DNA from: Gemmatimonadota bacterium
GTDB lineage: Bacteria; Gemmatimonadota; Gemmatimonadetes; Gemmatimonadales; GWC2-71-9
Direction: 5' to 3'
Assembly (NCBI GenBank): GCA_003222235.1
Contig: QHVD01000152.1
Coordinates: 1 to 16,966 of the forward strand
Length of the DNA stretch: 16,966 nucleotides
The position numbers and the translations under genes are program-made. The stretch's first letter is position 1; every line of letters starts with the position of its first letter. The notes under the pieces were generated by a model. That model made no database searches and was not told the origin of the DNA. It worked only from the letters and a program-made list of their open reading frames with translations. Positions 1 through 7,568 of the stretch are shown here, piece by piece.

Positions 1-405
1 CATCGCGGGCTGCTGCTCGAGGACAAGGGCCTGTCATTGGCCCTGCACTATCGCCGGGCGCCGCGGCTGGGCGGCTACGCGCACCGGCTGGTCCGCGCGT
101 TGCTCTCCCGGCTCGGCGCGCGGTACCGCATCCAGACGGGCAAGCGCGTGGTGGAAATGAAGCCCGCGGGGAGAGACAAGGGCATCGCAGTGCTGGAGTT
201 CATGCACGAGCGGCCGTTTCGCGGGCGCACACCCATTTTCCTCGGCGACGACATCACCGACGAATACGGCTTCACCACCGTCAACCGCCTGCACGGCCAC
301 TCGGTCAAGGTCGGGCGGGGGCGGACGGTGGCCCGGTGGCGCCTGCGGGACGTCCGGGCCGTGCGGGCGTGGCTGGCGCAAGGCATGGTCAAGACCGCCC
401 AGTGA
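1..405 (+). CDS. otsB: Trehalose-6-phosphate phosphatase, 3' part of gene (5' end outside window)
   Basis: This is the C-terminal part of a HAD-superfamily trehalose-6-phosphate phosphatase, which dephosphorylates trehalose-6-phosphate in the cytoplasm as the last step of the OtsA/OtsB route. The frame is open from base 1, so the gene enters from the left. Visible hallmarks are LEDKGLSLALHYR near the start, which is typical of OtsB cap/core sequences, then GRDKGIAVLEFM, and the HAD acidic motif GDDITDE (bases about 244-264) that binds the catalytic magnesium. The catalytic DxD motif near the N-terminus lies outside the window. The TGA stop overlaps the GTG start of the next gene (402-405), which suggests an operon with translational coupling. 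OtsA is probably upstream, but that is not visible. Identity is firm; only the extent is unknown. Confidence 0.92.
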   Translation, partial: HRGLLLEDKGLSLALHYRRAPRLGGYAHRLVRALLSRLGARYRIQTGKRVVEMKPAGRDKGIAVLEFMHERPFRGRTPIFLGDDITDEYGFTTVNRLHGHSVKVGRGRTVARWRLRDVRAVRAWLAQGMVKTAQ

Positions 406-2189
406 CCTCCCTGGATCTCGGGCTCATCGGCAACGGCACGATCGGCGCGCTCGTGAATCCGCTGGGCGAGATCGTCTGGGCCTGCTTTCCGCGTTTCGAC
501 GGCGACCCCGCGTTTTGCTCGTTACTCCGCGACCGCGGCGGGGAAGAGGGCTTCGGCTTCCTCGCGGTGGAGCTGATCGATTTCGTGAAGGGCGAGCAGC
601 AATACCTCGTCAACACTCCGATCCTCGCCACCCGGCTGTACGACCGAACCGGCGGATGCGTCGAGATCACGGACTTCGCTCCCCGCTTCCGCCAGTACGG
701 GCGCATGTTCTGCCCGATGATGCTGGTCAGGCACATCAAGCGGGTGGCCGGCAACCCCCGCATTCGGGTGCGGGTCCGCCCCGCTCACCACTACGGCCGT
801 TATCGCTCGGAAATCACCTGCGGGTCGAACCATGTCCGCTACGTGGGCACGGACCTCGTGCTGCGGCTGACTACGGACGCCTCCATCACCGCGACCGTGG
901 AGGAGACCCCGTTCTTTCTGGAAGACGCCGTCACGCTGCTCCTCGGCCCGGACGAGACCGTCCAGGGCGCCGTCGCGGACGTGGGAGGCCGCTTCCTGGA
1001 AGAGACGGCCGCCTACTGGCGGGAATGGGTGCGCTCGCTCGCCATCCCGTTCGAATGGCAGGACGCGGTGATCCGCGCCGCCATCACCCTGGAGCTGAAC
1101 GTCTACGAAGACACCGGCGCCATCGTCGCGGCGATGACGACTTCGATTCCCGAGGCGCCGGGAAGCGAGCGCACCTGGGACTACCGCTACTGCTGGTTGC
1201 GCGACGCGTACTTCGTGGTGAGCGCCCTCAACCGGCTCGGCGTCACGCGCACCATGGAGCGCTACCTCGCCTACATCCTCAACATCGTTGCCGGCGCGGA
1301 GGATGGCAGTCTGCAGCCCGTGTATGGCATCAGCGGCCGCTCGATCATCGAGGAGCGGCAGATCGACTCCCTCCCCGGCTACCGCGGCATGGGCCCGGTA
1401 CGGATCGGCAATCAGGCGTACCGGCAAGTCCAGCACGACGCCTACGGCTCGGCCATCCTGGCCGCGACCCATGTGTTCTTCGACCGGCGGCTGGTGCGTC
1501 GCGGAGACGACGTGCTGTTCCGCCGCCTGGAAGCGCTGGGCGAGCGCGCGGCCAGGCTCTTCGACCAGCCGGATGCCGGCATCTGGGAGCTGCGCGGCGC
1601 GGCGCGCGTGCACACCTTCTCGAGCCTCAAGTGCTGGGCCGGCTGCGACCGGCTGGCCAGAATCGCCGCGCACCTCGCCCTCACCGAGCGCGCCGCCTAT
1701 TGGCGCAGCCAGGCGACGCGGATTCACCAGTTCATCTGCGAGCGGTGCTGGAATCCCGAGAAGGGCAGCTTCGTGGCGACTGCGGACGGCGACACTCTCG
1801 ACGCGAGCCTGCTGCGGCTGATCGAGGTGGGCTTCCTGTCCGCGGACGACCCCCGGGTCGCCGGCACCGTGCGCGCGATCGAGCGCGAGCTGCGCCACGG
1901 CGACTTCGTCTTCCGCTACGTCGAGGAGGACGATTTCGGGAAGCCGGAGAACGCGTTCCTCGTGTGCACCTTCTGGTACATCAACGCGCTCGCCGCCCTC
2001 GGGCGGCGAGACGAGGCGCGCGCGCTGTTCGAGAACGTGCTCGCGTGTCGCAACCGGCACGGCTTGTTGGCCGAGCACATCGACCCCCGTACCCGCGAGC
2101 AGTGGGGCAACTTCGTGCAGACCTACAGCATGGTGGGGGTCATCGGCGCTGCGATCCGGCTGTCGGTTCGCTGGGACCAGGCGTTTTGA
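402..2189 (+). CDS. Glycoside hydrolase family 15 protein (glucoamylase or trehalase type)
   Basis: The product has 595 residues, a normal length for bacterial GH15 proteins. The start is the GTG at 402 in the GTGA overlap with otsB; translation there begins VTSLDLGLIGNGTIGALV, the standard GH15 N-terminus, while the upstream ATG at 336 would add 22 residues inside otsB. An N-terminal beta-sandwich region (about 1-230) precedes the (alpha/alpha)6 barrel. The signature RTWDYRYCWLRDAYF is near residues 257-271. The predicted general acid is Glu396 in IWELRG, and the predicted base is Glu558 in LLAEHIDP. Both are present, so the enzyme looks intact. No signal peptide is seen, so it is probably cytoplasmic. 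GH15 includes glucoamylases, glucodextranases and mycobacterial-type trehalases. Coupling to otsB makes a role in trehalose or alpha-glucan turnover likely, but the substrate cannot be read from the sequence. The last 50 bases overlap the convergent MscS gene. Confidence 0.9.
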   Translation: MTSLDLGLIGNGTIGALVNPLGEIVWACFPRFDGDPAFCSLLRDRGGEEGFGFLAVELIDFVKGEQQYLVNTPILATRLYDRTGGCVEITDFAPRFRQYGRMFCPMMLVRHIKRVAGNPRIRVRVRPAHHYGRYRSEITCGSNHVRYVGTDLVLRLTTDASITATVEETPFFLEDAVTLLLGPDETVQGAVADVGGRFLEETAAYWREWVRSLAIPFEWQDAVIRAAITLELNVYEDTGAIVAAMTTSIPEAPGSERTWDYRYCWLRDAYFVVSALNRLGVTRTMERYLAYILNIVAGAEDGSLQPVYGISGRSIIEERQIDSLPGYRGMGPVRIGNQAYRQVQHDAYGSAILAATHVFFDRRLVRRGDDVLFRRLEALGERAARLFDQPDAGIWELRGAARVHTFSSLKCWAGCDRLARIAAHLALTERAAYWRSQATRIHQFICERCWNPEKGSFVATADGDTLDASLLRLIEVGFLSADDPRVAGTVRAIERELRHGDFVFRYVEEDDFGKPENAFLVCTFWYINALAALGRRDEARALFENVLACRNRHGLLAEHIDPRTREQWGNFVQTYSMVGVIGAAIRLSVRWDQAF

Positions 2190-3231
2190 GCCCGGCGCCG
2201 TCCTGCAGGCGCACCGTGCGGATCGGGTAGGGAATCACGATCCCCTCCTCCCGGTACCGCCGGTGCAGGCGCTTGATGAACTCGTGCTTGATAAGATACT
2301 GCGACACGTACTCCTGCCCGCGCAGGGTCACCGTGAATTGAATGGCGGAATCGCCGAACGTGTGGTAACGGATGGACGGCGTGAAGTCCCGCACCCCCCC
2401 CTCGACCTGCTGCATGACTTCCTGCCCCACCTCCACGGTCACGACCTCGACCTTTCGCAGATCCGAGTCGTAACTCACGCCGACGTCGAGCAGCACCGCC
2501 TGCTGCGGATCGGGCAGGCTGAAATTGGCGGTCACGGCCGAGGCGAGCTGTGTGTTCGGGACGATCGTGAGGTTGTTCGCCAGCTGGCGGATCGTGGTGT
2601 AGCGCCAGGTGACGTCCTGGATGTAGCCCTCCTGCCCCGAGGCGAGCCGAACGAAGTCACCCGGTCGCACCTGGCGCGACAGGAGGATGTGGATCCCGGC
2701 GAAGAGATTCGCGAGGGTATCCTGCAGCGCCAGTCCGACCGCCAGCCCGCCGACTCCGAGGGCGGTGAGGAGCGGCGTGATGGAAATGCCGAGCGTCTGG
2801 AGGATGACCAGGGCGCCAAGCCCGATCACCACCGCCTTGGCCAGGTTCGTGACCAGGTTGACCGAGGGGAGCGCGGCGCTCTCCGCCCTGGTGCGCGCGG
2901 CCACCACGTTCCCGGCGGCGCGAGCCAGGGCCCACGTGACGGAGACCATGATCATCACGACCAGCAGGCGCTGGATCATTTGCGCGACCGGTCCCGGCAG
3001 CTCGGCCACTTCGGCGGCCAAGTAGAGCCCCAGCATCGAAAACCACAGCACGACCGGTCCGCGCAGGGCCGCGACGAGGATGTCGTCCGCCGTCAAGCGG
3101 GTCCGCGCGGCCGCCCGGGCAAGCCGCGTCAACACGGTGCGCTGGACCAGCAGGCCCACCACGAGGCCCGCCAGCGCGAATGCGGCCGGCAGCGCCATCG
3201 CGGTGAGCATCGGGAGCGTGAACGTCGGCAC
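2140..3231 (-). CDS. MscS-family mechanosensitive ion channel
   Basis: The product is a 363-residue inner-membrane protein predicted to open under membrane tension and release solutes on hypo-osmotic shock. The start is a GTG at 3231 with a strong Shine-Dalgarno AAGGAG at 3238-3243, six bases upstream. Hydrophobic segments lie at about residues 5-28, 55-76 and 85-105. They are followed by the pore-lining helix region rich in Gly and Ala (LGVGGLAVGLALQDTLANLF, about 155-180) and the MscS beta-domain beginning RPGDFVRL. IPYPIRTV near the C-terminus is the usual end of the family. The roughly 20 residues beyond it (GAGLKTPGPSEPTAGSQRR) read antisense through the 3' end of the GH15 gene and are probably not conserved. 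Proximity to a trehalose gene pair fits an osmoadaptation role. Family assignment is firm; ion selectivity is unknown. Confidence 0.93.
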   Translation of the reverse strand: MPTFTLPMLTAMALPAAFALAGLVVGLLVQRTVLTRLARAAARTRLTADDILVAALRGPVVLWFSMLGLYLAAEVAELPGPVAQMIQRLLVVMIMVSVTWALARAAGNVVAARTRAESAALPSVNLVTNLAKAVVIGLGALVILQTLGISITPLLTALGVGGLAVGLALQDTLANLFAGIHILLSRQVRPGDFVRLASGQEGYIQDVTWRYTTIRQLANNLTIVPNTQLASAVTANFSLPDPQQAVLLDVGVSYDSDLRKVEVVTVEVGQEVMQQVEGGVRDFTPSIRYHTFGDSAIQFTVTLRGQEYVSQYLIKHEFIKRLHRRYREEGIVIPYPIRTVRLQDGAGLKTPGPSEPTAGSQRR

Positions 3232-3277
3232 CGGTCTCTCCTTCTATACAAGGCGGCAGGGGCGGTAAGGGGCTCCC

Positions 3278-3370
3278 GTCCTCACCCCCTGACCCCCTCT
3301 CCGTTCCGGAGAGGGGGTACGTCGTGAGTTCCCCCTCTCCCGAAGGGAGAGGGGGACAGGGGGTGAGGAC
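3278..3370. repeat. 93-bp palindromic element, family A, copy 1
   Basis: The sequence begins GTCCTCACCCCCTG and ends CAGGGGGTGAGGAC, so the outer arms are inverted repeats. Inside each half is a further hairpin: CCCCCTCTCC then GGAGAGGGGG around TTCC on the left, and CCCCCTCTCC then GGAGAGGGGG around CGAA on the right. The fold is thus a large stem with two stem-loops. It lies between the 3' end of the symporter gene and the MscS start. Copy 2 is at 7474-7566 and has the same length. It resembles REP/MITE-like intergenic repeats. No transposase is present. A role in transcription termination is possible, although there is no U-tract. Confidence 0.9.
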
Positions 3371-3404
3371 TCAAGAGCCCCGAGCCCTTGGCGGCCTTGC
3401 CGGC

Positions 3405-3863
3405 TCACCGGAACACGATCCACAGCACGCCGATGACGGCGGCGAGCAGGACCGACCAGGCCACATTGCGCCGCTGCTCCCGGGGCGTCGCCTGGGTGGC
3501 AGCCGAGGGCGCCGCGGTCTGGTAGGTGAGATCGGCGACGCGCTCCGCAGCCGGCGGCGGGGTCGCAAAGCTCACGAAGACGAGAATCGCAGTGCACAAG
3601 ACGAACAGCAGGACCGCAAAATGGAGGAAGTTGACGCTCGCGAACCAGAACCAGACGGTGCCGCCGGCCAGATGGGCTTTCTCGAGCTCGAGCACGAGTC
3701 GCGCCGCGCTGAGCACGAGGCCGGTCACGAGCGCCGCTAACGCGCCGCTGCCGTTCAGCCTCGGGTGGAGCACGCCGAACAGTAAGCACGCCGCGATCGG
3801 CGGGGCGATGTACGCCTGGACGCTCTGGAGGTAGATGTAGATCTGCGGCGAGATGTATTTCAT
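3405..3863 (-). pseudogene. SGLT-like sodium:solute symporter, C-terminal piece
   Basis: These 152 residues begin MKYISPQIYIYLQSVQAYIA, a stretch of SGLT-type symporters that normally lies inside a transmembrane region, so this is not a natural protein start. It continues with PPIAACLLFGVLHPRLNG and two or three further membrane segments, ending VLLAAVIGVLWIVFR, a typical C-terminal helix. It directly continues the piece that starts at 4992, in a different frame. SSS proteins usually carry a short segment like LWIP between VLG and MKYIS, and that segment is absent here. A deletion of a length not divisible by three (about 14 bases by inference) would explain both the missing residues and the frame change. 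No separate ribosome binding site is evident, so independent expression is doubtful. Confidence 0.85.
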
Positions 3864-5001
3864 GAACGCCGAGCACGACCAGCACGCCTGTGGTCGCCCG
3901 CCCCACCGCCACCAGCCGCTGCTCGCTCGCGTCGGGCCGAAGCTTCCGGTATACGTCCCAGGTCAGGAGGGTCGAGCAGGAGTTGAATGCGGACGCGAGC
4001 GAGCTCATCAGCGCAGCGAGCATCCCCGCAAGCACGAGACCCTTGAACCCCGCCGGGAGAAGGCGAGTCACCAACGCCGGGTAGGCCGCATCGGATCGGA
4101 TGTCCGAGTACAAGGCGGCGGCGATGATCCCCGGGAGCACGAAGATGAACACCGGCAGGATCTTCAGGAACCCCGCGAAGATCGTTCCACGCCGGGCTGC
4201 GCTGACGTTTCGGGCCGCGAGCACCCGTTGCACAATGTGCTGGTCGGTGCACCAATACCAGACGCCCAGGATCGGCGCGCCGAACACGATGCCCGTCCAG
4301 GGGAAGTCGGGGTGATTCGCGGGCTTCCACATGGAGAAGAAGCCCGCGGGGACTCGGGCCGTGAGCGCGCCCCACCCTCCGACCGCGTACAACCCCAGCA
4401 CCGCCAGGGTCGCCGACCCGATGATCAGCACGACGGCCTGCATCACCTCCGTATAAATCACCGCACGCAAGCCCCCGAAAATGGTGTACAGCCCCGTGAT
4501 GACGATCAGGATCACGGCGCTGGTCCAGACGCCGTACCCCGTCACTTCGCGCATCACGACGCCGCCCGCGTACAGCGTGACGCTGATCTTCGTCAGCACG
4601 TAGCCGACGATCGACACCCAGGTGAAGTACCAGCGCGAAGCAGGGTTGAACCGGCGCTCCAGGAATTCGGGCATCGTATAGACGCCGCTCCGCAGGTAGA
4701 ACGGCACGAACAGCCAGCCCAGCAAGAGCAGCATGAAGCACGCGAGCCACTCGAAGTGGCCCACGGCGAGCCCGCTCGCCGCCCCCGTGCCGGCCAGCCC
4801 CACGAGATGCTCGCTCCCGATGTTCGAGGCGAAGAGGCTGGCGCCGACCGCCAGCCAGCCCACGTCCCGGCTCGCGAGGAAGTAGTCGGCGCTCACGTTC
4901 TTCTCGCGGCGCGCGGCCCAGTACCCGATTCCCAGGAGGATCAGGAAGTACGCGGCGATGACGACGACATCGAGGAGCGGGATGTTGTGCATAGGTCACG
5001 T

Positions 5002-6504
5002 TCAGGGTTGGGGAAGCCGCGCGAGCAGGTACTCCACGGCGAGGTCGGTCAGGCTCCACAGCTGCACGTCCGAGCTCGTTCCGTACCGTTCGGGGAGCAG
5101 CCGCCCCCCCCCCGCGTCGATCCGGTAGCTCCACAGCTCCGCGTGTCGCAGTCCGGAGCGCTCCACCGCGGTCACGGTGCGGCGCAGCGCATCCTGCAGC
5201 GCGCTCACGTCGGACCCCGGAGCGGCAGCGAGGATTTGCGTGGCGAGGCCGGCGAGGAGCGCGTTGACGTCGCGACCCCACACGACCGTAGGCGAATGAT
5301 ACCGGTCCCGGCGGAAGCTGTCCCACACGTCGGGCGAGGCGTAGGCGTCGTTGGCCGCCAGGGGACCGAGGTCCTCCACGAACAGGCCCCATGGGTAACG
5401 CAGCATGATCGGCCCCACGAGCTGGAGCGTCCGATCACGCCCCAGCGGATCGAGGAGGAGCAGCATCGCGGGGTCGGTGTTCACGATGGGGATCGGCCGC
5501 CCCTCGGCGTCGAGCGAGAGCGCGAGAAACCGGAGCGTGTCCGCGCCGGTCAGGGGGGGAGGGCCGGCGCGGCGACGCACACTCTCCCAATAGTCTCCCT
5601 CCGGCGGCGGCAGCGAGTGCAGCTTCGCCGCGACGGCCTCGGTCACGACGTCCGGCGGCAGCGCCACCTGAAAATGCCGCTCGGCGCCCTTCCACACGGC
5701 GACTGCCTGCCGTAACGCCGCGCGGTCGCGGGCGTAGGTGGCGAGCGGCGCCCGGCGGATCGCCGGCGCCAGCGAGTCGAGCGCCGCCGCCGTGAAGCCT
5801 GCCTGCTCGAGGGCGTCCAGGATCGTGCCGACGCCCTCGAGGGCATGCGGCACCCAGATGACGTTCACGTCCATCGCGAATCGCCCGCCCGCGTAACCGG
5901 CGCGACTGTCCCGCCAGCTCGCCGAGATCCAGTGCCCCCCCCCGTCCGGGGAGTGCGGAAAGCTCACCAGGCTCGTCGCCGCAGGGGCGCGCGCGTACGG
6001 CTCCGCCTGCCGCGCGACGAACGCCAGGTTGGCGACGAGCCGCGGGAGGCGGCGCTCCGCGAGCAGAAACCGGCGCTTCTCGAGGGACGGCACGCGCGGA
6101 TCCGCGAGATAACGCGCCGCGACCACCGGCAGCTGGAAGTCGTCGTCGATCATGATGTAATTCTCGCGCACCGCCTGCAGATTGCCGAGGACGGCCCGGG
6201 CGCGCCCCAGCAGGTCCCGCGCCGCCTGCCCGGTCGACCGGCTGCGGGCTTCCTCGAGCAGGCGGTTGTACTCGGCGGCATTCTCGCGAATCGCCTGACC
6301 CCCGAGCGCTTCTTCGTGGCTCACGTCCCCATCGGGCGACAGCTTGCGCAAGGCGCTGGCGATGACGTGCTCCGGCATCGCCGGGGCCCACACCGGCTGC
6401 ATCAGCAGCGCCGTCATCAGCATGTCACGCCCGAAATAGGTGGCGAAGTTGGGGAGCCCCGCCATCAGCTTCTCGCGGTAGCACAGCAACTCGACCCCCC
6501 GCAC
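5002..6504 (-). pseudogene. C-terminal part of a secreted six-hairpin-glycosidase-like protein (frameshifted gene)
   Basis: This is the main domain of a protein that continues from the piece starting at 7381. The frame is open further upstream to about 6654, reading DAPALSPLTRAEIFNDDF before the GTG at 6504, so 6504 is not the natural start. Notable motifs are GLPNFATYFGRDMLMTALLM, SHEEALGGQA, RENYIMIDDDFQLPVVAARY and RFAMDVNVIWVPHALE. The FGRD stretch and the alternation of helices with acidic motifs recall alpha/alpha six-hairpin glycosidases such as amylo-alpha-1,6-glucosidases, but the match is structural-style only and no catalytic pair is assigned. The C-terminus DVQLWSLTDLAVEYLLARLP is intact. 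The stop lies 9 bases before the symporter start, implying joint transcription and perhaps joint release and uptake of a sugar. Function is not established. Confidence 0.6.
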
Positions 6505-6580
6505 TTCACGCTCGAGCCGCCGGAACCGCAGCGGGTGAGCCGTGTCCGCCCGGACCGCCGCGACGAAGCGCCGGAAATCA

Positions 6581-7381
6581 TCATTGAAGATCTCGGCACG
6601 CGTGAGCGGGGACAGGGCCGGAGCATCCGTCGTCTCCTGAGCGGGATCGGATGATCAGGCTGCGCGCCGTGCGCGTCATCACCGTCTCACGGGCGTCGCC
6701 CTCGACGGCGACCGACAGGTGACTGCGGCCGTCGAAGCTCACCTGCTCGACGCGCACGGCCCAGGTCCCGTCGCGGGCCCGTGCGCTGAGCAGCGGGGCG
6801 AGCCGCGCGCGCAACTCGCCGGCACTGCGCGCGCCAAGCAGCCTGAGGTGACGACGCCGCTCGGCCGCGTCCAGGCGCTCCAGGTTCGCGATCAGCTCCA
6901 CCAGTTCCCCTTGCGGGAACGGCGTCGCGTCGAGCGGCAGGGAGTCGCGGCCCTGGTACTGGAAGTCGCGCTCCACGCGCATCGAGCCGAGCAGGAACAA
7001 GCCGACGGACACGGGGCCCGGACCGGCCCCGAGCCCGTAGGACACCGAGCGCTCTCGCTCCCTCCCGCTCCCCCGGGGCGAGGCCCCGGCGAGGGCGCCG
7101 GATGAGGCCCAGTCGAGGGCGGCAGGCGCGCCCGCCGAGTCCCGCACCGTGAAGCCCACGCTCTCGTCGGCGGCGTCCGCCCAAAGGTTCACGACGCGCC
7201 CGATGCGACCGTTCACGTAGACCTGGAAGGCGTTGCCTTTCGCATCCCGGAAGACCCGCGTCGCGTAGCCCTGATAGGCTGCCGGATCGTCGAGGCCGGG
7301 CTCCGGGAAGGTGAGGTACGGCGGCACCGTGTCCGGGCTCGCGACCATCTGGGCGGCGAGCAGCAGCGCAAGGAACCTCAT
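6581..7381 (-). pseudogene. N-terminal part of the same secreted protein, with signal peptide
   Basis: The start is the ATG at 7381: MRFLALLLAAQMVASPDTVP reads as a short signal peptide, so the product should be exported. The frame is open to 7456 but the extra 25 residues are arginine/proline-rich and unlike a leader. The mature part begins PPYLTFPEPGLDDPAAYQGY and contains RVFRDAKGNAFQVYVNGRIG, then VSVGLFLLGSMRVERDFQYQ, and ends its family-like part near TRTARSLIIR (about 6650). It then runs as shadow sequence to a stop at 6581, while the continuation is in the frame of the piece ending at 5002. Joined, the gene spans 7381 to 5002, about 793 residues. The break lies between about 6655 and 6600. 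Whether it is one indel or a short deletion cannot be told. No known domain is recognised in this half. Confidence 0.6.
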
Positions 7382-7471
7382 GGCGGCGGGCGAAGATACG
7401 GTGACTATGGCGGGCGCGCGAGGTGGGCTGTAGCCCCGGCCTTGACCGCCTCTCATCCTCCGTGCCCCTCG

Positions 7472-7568
7472 GGGTCCTCACCCCCTGTCCCCCTCTCCGT
7501 TCCGGAGAGGGGGGACGACATGAGTTCCCCCTCTCCCGCAGGGAGAGGGGGTCAGGGGGTGAGGACCC
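7472..7568. repeat. Palindromic element, family A, copy 2
   Basis: The 93-bp core (7474-7566) matches the element at 3278-3370 in length and layout: outer arms GTCCTCACCCCCTG and CAGGGGGTGAGGAC, with one internal CCCCCTCTCC/GGAGAGGGGG hairpin in each half. Here the palindrome extends two bases further on each side (GGG...CCC). The right end overlaps the 3' end of the permease gene, and the TGA that ends that gene lies inside the element. Confidence 0.9.

Larger units (their letters stand above)
3244..4992 (-). pseudogene. SGLT-like sodium:solute symporter, N-terminal piece of a frameshifted gene
   Basis: Residues 1-375 are a clear sodium:solute symporter (SSS family) with about ten membrane segments. 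SGLT-type marks are ASNIGSEHLVGLAGTGAASG (about 54-73), the stretch WYWCTDQHIVQRVLAARN and AALMSSLASAFNSCSTLLTWD. These point to sodium-coupled sugar uptake, though the substrate is not proven. The ATG at 4992 lies 9 bases after the stop of the preceding gene, so the two are probably co-transcribed. After VLVVLG (about 3868) the frame leaves the family sequence and runs as arginine-rich shadow sequence to 3244, finally reading antisense through palindromic element A. The true C-terminus continues in another frame at 3405-3863. Together the two pieces give about 528 residues, a normal SSS length. This is either a genuine pseudogene or an assembly error. Confidence 0.85.

Noticed and set aside
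336..401. Upstream ATG for the GH15 gene
   Set aside because: The 22 extra residues lie within otsB and are Arg/Gly-rich; the GTG at 402 gives the family N-terminus.
522..2078. Long minus-strand open frame (518 codons) opposite the GH15 gene
   Set aside because: Composition-driven shadow of a high-GC gene; no recognisable domain, while the plus strand has a full GH15 signature.
3861..3870. Programmed ribosomal frameshift in the symporter gene
   Set aside because: No slippery heptamer is visible, and family residues appear to be missing at the junction, which points to a deletion or assembly error.
3853..5715. Plus-strand open frame of 620 codons across the symporter and secreted-protein genes
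   Set aside because: Crosses two genes on the other strand and has shadow composition; not a fusion protein.
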